From: Sporosarcina thermotolerans
GTDB taxonomy: Bacteria > Bacillota > Bacilli > Bacillales_A > Planococcaceae
NCBI RefSeq assembly: GCF_030067815.1
Contig: NZ_CP125968.1
Location: 3,340,001 to 3,404,000 of the forward strand
Direction of reading: 5' to 3'
DNA length: 64,000 nucleotides
In this document: positions 58,988-64,000 of the stretch, piece after piece
How positions within the stretch are numbered: position 1 is the first letter of the stretch
Layout of the letters: each line of letters begins with the position of its first letter
Translations under genes and position numbers: made by a program
The notes under the pieces: model-generated
What the model saw: the letters and a program-made list of their open reading frames with translations, nothing else
The model's database searches: none
What the model was told of the DNA's origin: nothing

Positions 58988-59482
58988 TTATAGAAACCCG
59001 TTTGGCAGCATGACGTAAAACACATTGCGGAATACATAATAAATGGTGGCAGAAGAAACGACCGAAACAACCGCGAACAACAGCCACCTTCTCTCCGGTT
59101 TATCAGAAAGGATCATCATCTGAGTAAACATATACACTGCAGTAGTTATTAGAAAACCCACGAAAGGCAGCACTACAACATACACAGCCATCAGAATAAA
59201 TGACAAGATGACCGGACGATAGGTAACCTCATCTTTCGGATCCTTCTCAACAACAGCATCAGCAGAGGATTCTTTCTCCCTTTCCGCCTTTACACTCCTA
59301 ATTCCCTGAATAATGATTGCAATAGCCATCAATGCAATTAAACCCGCAATAATCTGCGGCATAAAAGCAGGACCAACCGCCGTTGACGTCAACTTTTTAA
59401 AACTCAAAGTCGCACTAAACATGATAACGCTTACAACCAATAGAAAAATACCCGACTGGACATCTCTAATTTTTGGAACCAT
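58988..59482 (-). CDS. tctB: Tripartite tricarboxylate-type transporter small subunit (TctB)
   Basis: 164 residues with four hydrophobic helices and a hydrophilic central loop (RSVKAEREKESSADAVVEKD). Helix 1-2 contain GIFLLVVSVIMFSATLSF and GPAFMPQIIAGLIALMAIAI, typical of TctB. Its sequence is weakly conserved in general, and the call is supported by position before tctA and tctC. It is the first gene of the aldarate operon, 44 bp downstream of a promoter with an operator over the -10. Confidence 0.85.
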   Translation of the reverse strand: MVPKIRDVQSGIFLLVVSVIMFSATLSFKKLTSTAVGPAFMPQIIAGLIALMAIAIIIQGIRSVKAEREKESSADAVVEKDPKDEVTYRPVILSFILMAVYVVVLPFVGFLITTAVYMFTQMMILSDKPERRWLLFAVVSVVSSATIYYVFRNVFYVMLPNGFL

Positions 59483-59525
59483 TACAACACCCTCCCCCTT
59501 TCGAAGATTCTGTTAAATTAGGTTT

Positions 59526-59554
59526 ATTGTAAGACAATTATATTGTACAGTCAA
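59526..59554 (-). promoter_or_regulatory. tctB promoter with overlapping GntR-type operator
   Basis: Minus strand TTGACT (-35), 17-bp spacer, TACAAT (-10), with the palindrome ATTGTAAGACAAT at 59526-59538 over the -10. A second half-matching ATTGTACAGTCAAT lies in the spacer and -35. Confidence 0.8.
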
Positions 59555-59630
59555 TAGAAAATAGTAAATAAATATAAATAATATATTAGTAGTTGAGCTC
59601 GATGGGTAGTTTTATTGGTGGCTCACTTTT

Positions 59631-59787
59631 AAGGTATCTGTGCACGATACAATTATAACAATTCAACCACACGAATAAATACTCAAGAAAATTGAAGACG
59701 AATTTAGTATTACATTGAATCACTTTTTAATTTTATGTATATTCGATGAATATTCTTGATTGTTTGTCACACAGGTACCTTTACAAT
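59631..59787. mobile_element. MITE-like element copy 3 (about 157 bp)
   Basis: The left end AAGGTATCTGTGCACGATAC continues into AACAATTCAA, and the right end TGTCACACAGGTACCTTTAC is its inverted repeat. Right half shares GAATATTC-N-GATTGTTTGTCACACAGG with copy 4, which follows within 5 bp. It is non-coding. Confidence 0.7.
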
Positions 59788-59791
59788 TATT

Positions 59792-59946
59792 AAGGTACCT
59801 GTGCACGACAATTTTATGACAATTCAATTGTGTGTATAAGTATCCACAAATCCAAAAACGAATCACCTAATACATGGAAGGTCCTTTTACTTTTGTGTAT
59901 ACTTGTTGAATATTCGCGATTGTTTGTCACACAGGCACCGTCACAA
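59792..59946. mobile_element. MITE-like element copy 4 (about 155 bp), in tandem with copy 3
   Basis: The left end AAGGTACCTGTGCACGACA continues into TTTATGACAATTCAA, identical over most of its length to copies 1 and 2. The right end TGTCACACAGGCACCG is slightly decayed. Inner arms (GTGTGTATAAGTAT and ATACTTGTTGAAT) can fold into a long hairpin. A further end-like fragment (CACGCAGGTACGT) follows near 59956. Confidence 0.7.
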
Positions 59947-59971
59947 TTAGCTATCACGCAGGTACGTAAAA

Positions 59972-60016
59972 CAAAAAGAGGCCAATCATCGCATGCATGA
60001 TTGACCCCACTTTTTA
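59972..60016 (-). terminator. Intrinsic terminator after the FIVAR-repeat protein gene
   Basis: Minus strand GGTCAATCAT pairs with ATGATTGGCC around a GCATGCG loop, followed by TCTTTTTG. Confidence 0.85.
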
Positions 60017-60026
60017 AAAACTAAAT

Positions 60027-63000
60027 TTATAGTTCTACTATTATTGTTTCCGTAACTGCCTGCGGCCAGTCATAGCCTGAATACCTGAATTCCACATAAA
60101 TTTCATACACGTTGCCTGCGTCTAAACCTATAGTTATAGTACTGCCACCGTTAATATAATACTCTTCTCCATTCACAAACACACGTATATCCTCGTACCC
60201 TTCTTCATTATCCCATGTTAATATAATTGAAGTATTTGTTGTGGTATAGCTAAGTTCTTTAACGTCAGGTAGCAATCCTTCTACATAGCCGATCATCTCT
60301 TGAAGCAGAATATCAAAAGTTTCTTTGAATTCATCAATACTTGAAAAACCTTCTTCTGGTCTTAAGTAAAACAGGTTATATGCAAGCCATTCAGCAAAAG
60401 GATAAAACTCTTCATATTCGTCATCAACGGCATAAAAATCAATGCCAAGTATATACGAATAGGAAGTTAAAAATTCAATTGGCTCTTCAGATCCCTCTGG
60501 ATCAAAATCGTTTAATGCGGCCAACACCATTTCCGGATTCATACTTTCTCTTTCTATTAAATTGCTAATTGCGACCCAAATAGCTTCTGCTTTAGCAACC
60601 TTTTCCCCATCTGTTTCTTCCGGTAAATTCAAAGCCGCCAATAAATTAAACCAGCTTTCCTCCGTGTACACCCCAGAATCCCAAGGAACATTATTTTTCG
60701 CATCCATTAGATTCTGATCAATTAGAGTCACTAATTCGCTGATCGCATTCAAAATCGACTCGGTTTTTACAACCTTATCTTCATCCGTACCTTCAGGTAA
60801 ATCCAAAGCCACCACTAAATTAAACCAGCTTTCATCGGTGTACAACCCCGAATCCAATGGAACACTATTTATCGCTTCCCACAGATTCTGATCAATTAGT
60901 GTCACTAATCCACTGATCGCATTCAAAACAGACTCGATTTTTACAACCTTTTCTTCATCCGTATCTTCTGGTAAATCCAAAGCCGCCATTAAATTAAACC
61001 AGGTTTCATCAGTGTACAACCCCGAATCCAATGGAACACTATTTATCGCTTCCCACAGATTCTGATCAATCACTGTCACCAATCCGCTGATTGCATCTAA
61101 AATCGCCTCAGTTTTAACAATCTTTTCTACATCCGTTTCTTCCGGTAACTCCAAGGCATTTCTACCATTAACCAGCTTTCTACGGTGTATAGTCCTGAAT
61201 CTTCAGGAACATTACTCTTAGCATCCATCAGATTCTGATCAATTCGAGTCACTAATTCGCTGATCGCATTCAAAATCGACTCGGTTTTTACAACCTTTTC
61301 TTCATCCGTACCTTCAGGTAAATCCAAAGCTGCCATTAAATTAAACCAGCTTTCCTCAGTGTACAACTCGGAATCCGAAGGAACACTATTTATCGAATCC
61401 ATTAGATTCTGATCAATTATTGTCACTAATCCACTGATCGCATTCAAAATCAACTCGGTTTTCACGACCTTTTCTTCATCCGTTTCTTCAGACAACTCCA
61501 AAGCCGCCATTAAATTAAACCAGCTTTCATCAGTGTACAACCCTGAATCAGAAGGAACACTATTTATCGCATCCATCAGATTCTGATCAATTATTGTCAC
61601 TAATCCACTGATCGCATTCAAAATCAACTCGGTTTTCACGACCTTTTCTTCATCCGTTTCTTCAGATAACTCCAAAGTTGTCATTAAATTAAACCAACTT
61701 TCCTCAGTGTACAACCAAGAATTCCAAGGAACACTATTTATCGCATCCATCAGATTCTGATCAATTATTGTCACCAATCCGCTGATTGCATTCAAAATCC
61801 AATCGGTCTTTACAACCTTTTCTTCATCCGTTTCTTCTGGTAACTCCAAAGCATTTTCTACCATTAACCAGCTCTCTTCAGTATATAAACCTGAATCTGA
61901 AGGTACGCTATTTTTTGCGCTTGCCAAATTCCAATCAACTATTGTCACCAATCCACGGATTGACTCCAAGATAGCTTCCGTTTTCAGTATCTTTTCCTCA
62001 TCGGTGCCTTCAGCCAATTCCAACGCAGTTATCAAAACCAACCAGCTTTCATCTGTGTATAATCCTGAATCATCAGGAACACTATTCTTAGCATCCACCA
62101 GATTTTGTTCAATCCGTGTCACCAATCCGCTGATTGCATCTAAAATCGCCTCAGTTTTAGCGACCTTTCTTCATCCGTTTCTTCTGGTAACTCTAAAGCG
62201 CTTTCTACCATTAACCAGCTTTCTACGGTGTATAGCCCTGAATCTGAAGGTACGCTACCTTTCGCGCTTGCTAAATTCCAATCAACAATTGTCACCAATC
62301 CACGAATTGCGTCCAAAATAGCCTCAGTTTTAGCGACCTTTTCTTCATCCGTTTCTTCCGGTAACTCCAAAGCACTCTTTACCATTAACCAGCTTTCCTC
62401 AGTGTATAGCCCTGAATCTGAAGGTACGCTACCTTTCGCGCTTGCTAAATTCCAATCAACAATTGTCACCAGTCCACGAATTGCGTCCAAAATAGCCTCA
62501 GTTTTAGCGACCTTTTCTTCATCCGTTTCTTCCGGTAACTCCATAGCACTCTCTACCATTAGCCAGCTTTCCTCAGTGTATAGCCCTGAATCTGAAGGTA
62601 CGCTACCTTTCGCGCTTGCTAAATTCCAATCAACAATTGTCACCAGTCCATGGATCGCTTCCAAGATAGCTTCCGTTTTCACTATCTTTTCCTCATCGGT
62701 GCCTTCAGCCAATTCCAACGCAGTTATCAAAACCATCCAGCTTTCATCTGTGTATAATCCTGAATCATCAGGAACACTATTCTTAGCATCCCACAGATTC
62801 TGATCAATTCGTGTCACCAATCCGCTGATTGCATCTAAAATCGCACCAGTTTTCGCGACCTTTTCTTCATCCGTTTCTTCTGGTAACTGCAAAGCATTTT
62901 CTACCATTAACCAGCTTTCTACGGTGTATAATCCCGAATCATCGGGAACACTTTTCTTAGCATCCCACAGATTCTGATCAATTCGTGTCACCAATCCGCT

Positions 63001-64000
63001 TATTGCATCTAAAATCGCACCAATTTTCGCGACCTTTTCTTCATCCGTTCCTTCTGGTAACTGCAAAGCATTTTCTACCATTAACCAGCTCTCTTCAGTA
63101 TATAAACCCGAATCTGAAGGTACTCTATTTTTTGCACTTGCTAAATTCCAATCAATTATAGTCACCAGTCCAAGGATCGCCTCTAAGATAGCTTCCGTTT
63201 TCGCTATCTTTTCCTCATCGGTACCTTCAGCCAATTCCAACGCAGTTATCAAAACCAACCAGCTTTCATCAGTGTATAATCCTGAATCATCAGGAACACT
63301 ATTCTTAGCATCCATCAGATTCTGATCAATTCGTGTCACCAATCCACGAATTGCGTCCAAAATAGCCTCAGTTTTAGCGACCTTTTCTTCATCCGTTCGC
63401 TCTGGTAACTCCAAAGCATTTTCTACTACTAACCAGCTTTCCTCAGTGTATAGCCCTGAATTTGAGGGTACGCTACCTTTCGCGTTTGCCAAATTCCAAT
63501 CAACAATTGTCACCAGTCCACGGATTGCGTCCAAAATAGCCTCAGTTTTAGCGACCTTTTCTTCATCCGTTCCTTCTGGTAACTCCAAAGCATTTTCTAC
63601 CATTAACCAGCTTTCATCTGTGTATAGCCCTGAATCTGAAGGTACGCTACCTTTCGCGCTTGCCAAATTCCAATCAACAATTGTCACCAGTCCACGAATT
63701 GCGTCCAAAATAGCTTCCGTTTTCACTATCTTTTCCTCATCGGTGCCTTCAGCCAATTCCAACGCATTTATCAAAACGAACCAGCTTTCATCTGTGTATA
63801 ATCCTGAATCATCAGGAACACTATTCTTAGCATCCCACAGATTCTGATCAATTCGTGTCACCAATTCGCTGATTGCATCTAAAATTGCTTCAGTTTTCGC
63901 AATCCTTTCTTCATCAGTTTCTTCCGGTAACTGTAAAGCATCTTCTACCATTAACCAGCTTTCTTCAGTATATAAAACAGAATCTGAAGGTACGCTATTT
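60027..64000 (-). CDS. Giant repeat protein with 20 FIVAR-like repeats (partial, two frameshifts)
   Basis: The reading frame enters from the right edge, so the N-terminus is missing. It contains 20 tandem 58-residue repeats of consensus SGLYTxESWLxLxxALEL-x(n)-TDEEKVxKTEAILDAIxGLV, the FIVAR-like three-helix pattern of surface adhesins and glycan-processing proteins. DNA period is 174 bp. The last 190 residues differ: a helical region (FYPFAEWLAYNLFYLRPEEG) and a C-terminal Fn3-like sandwich (SIILTWDNEEGYEDIRVFVN). No LPXTG or SLH anchor is seen at this end, so anchoring, if any, lies upstream. Breaks near 62167 and 61160 are each repaired by one added A/T and keep the repeat in register. Probable extracellular stalk or adhesin. 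Confidence 0.8.

Noticed and set aside
62228..63847. Plus-strand open frames of 133-191 codons antisense to the giant repeat gene
   Set aside because: They mirror the 174-bp repeat of the minus-strand gene, whose composition and FIVAR-like pattern show the true coding strand.

Overview
The window reads as a chromosomal segment of a low-to-mid GC Gram-positive of the Bacillota, most probably a Bacillales/Planococcaceae relative such as Sporosarcina. The grounds are strong G-rich Shine-Dalgarno sites, many TTG/GTG starts, SLH-anchored surface proteins, a bacillopeptidase F-like protease, a CcpA-type cre box, a Bacillus-like glucarate/galactarate pathway and intrinsic terminators after most operons. 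The genus is inferred, not shown. No rRNA, tRNA, CRISPR array or transposase gene was seen.

Layout. 1-8.6 kb: start of an S9 peptidase, a 28-unit 21-bp repeat array, an SLH surface protein, a VanZ-like protein, a GGDEF enzyme, an SLH-DUF4855 protein, an SDR, a second repeat array, msrA and a pRiA4b ORF-3-like gene. 8.8-12.3 kb: a large protein with three PH-like repeats, a lipoprotein and a MITE-like element. 12.3-20.3 kb: a secretion locus of three related exported helical proteins, a signal peptidase I, a bacillopeptidase F-like protease and an orphan LuxR-type response regulator. 21-27.2 kb: an acyl-CoA ligase, then a CitMHS transporter, two AtuA-type proteins and an enhancer-binding-type regulator without a recognisable GAFTGA loop. 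27.4-35 kb: small accessory genes (PLA2-like, pRiA4b/SEC-C, lipoprotein, serine hydrolase, NERD) and two further repeat arrays. 35-46 kb: a TctC-like binding protein with a CitS/CitT-type two-component system, a TSUP permease, an MFS transporter and a complete opp/dpp-type ABC operon with a cre box. 46.4-59.5 kb: a glucarate/galactarate catabolic cluster (TctBAC importer, UxuA-like, GarD, KdgD, semialdehyde dehydrogenase, GudP, GudD, GntR/FCD regulator, 2-hydroxyacid dehydrogenase). 59.6-64 kb: two tandem MITE-like elements and a giant protein with 20 FIVAR-like repeats that runs off the window.

How the genes work together. In the aldarate cluster, TctABC and GudP import the acids. GudD and GarD dehydrate glucarate and galactarate to 5-dehydro-4-deoxyglucarate. 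KdgD converts this to 2-oxoglutarate semialdehyde and the dehydrogenase makes 2-oxoglutarate. Two promoters with the same architecture carry the palindrome ATTGTAAGACAAT over the -10, and a variant lies before the GntR gene, so a self-regulated repressor circuit is likely.

Caution. About twenty genes are interrupted by frameshifts, nearly all explained by one base missing from a short homopolymer. This looks like residual indel error in an unpolished long-read assembly rather than real decay. For those genes I give the full span of the repaired gene and the approximate break point.
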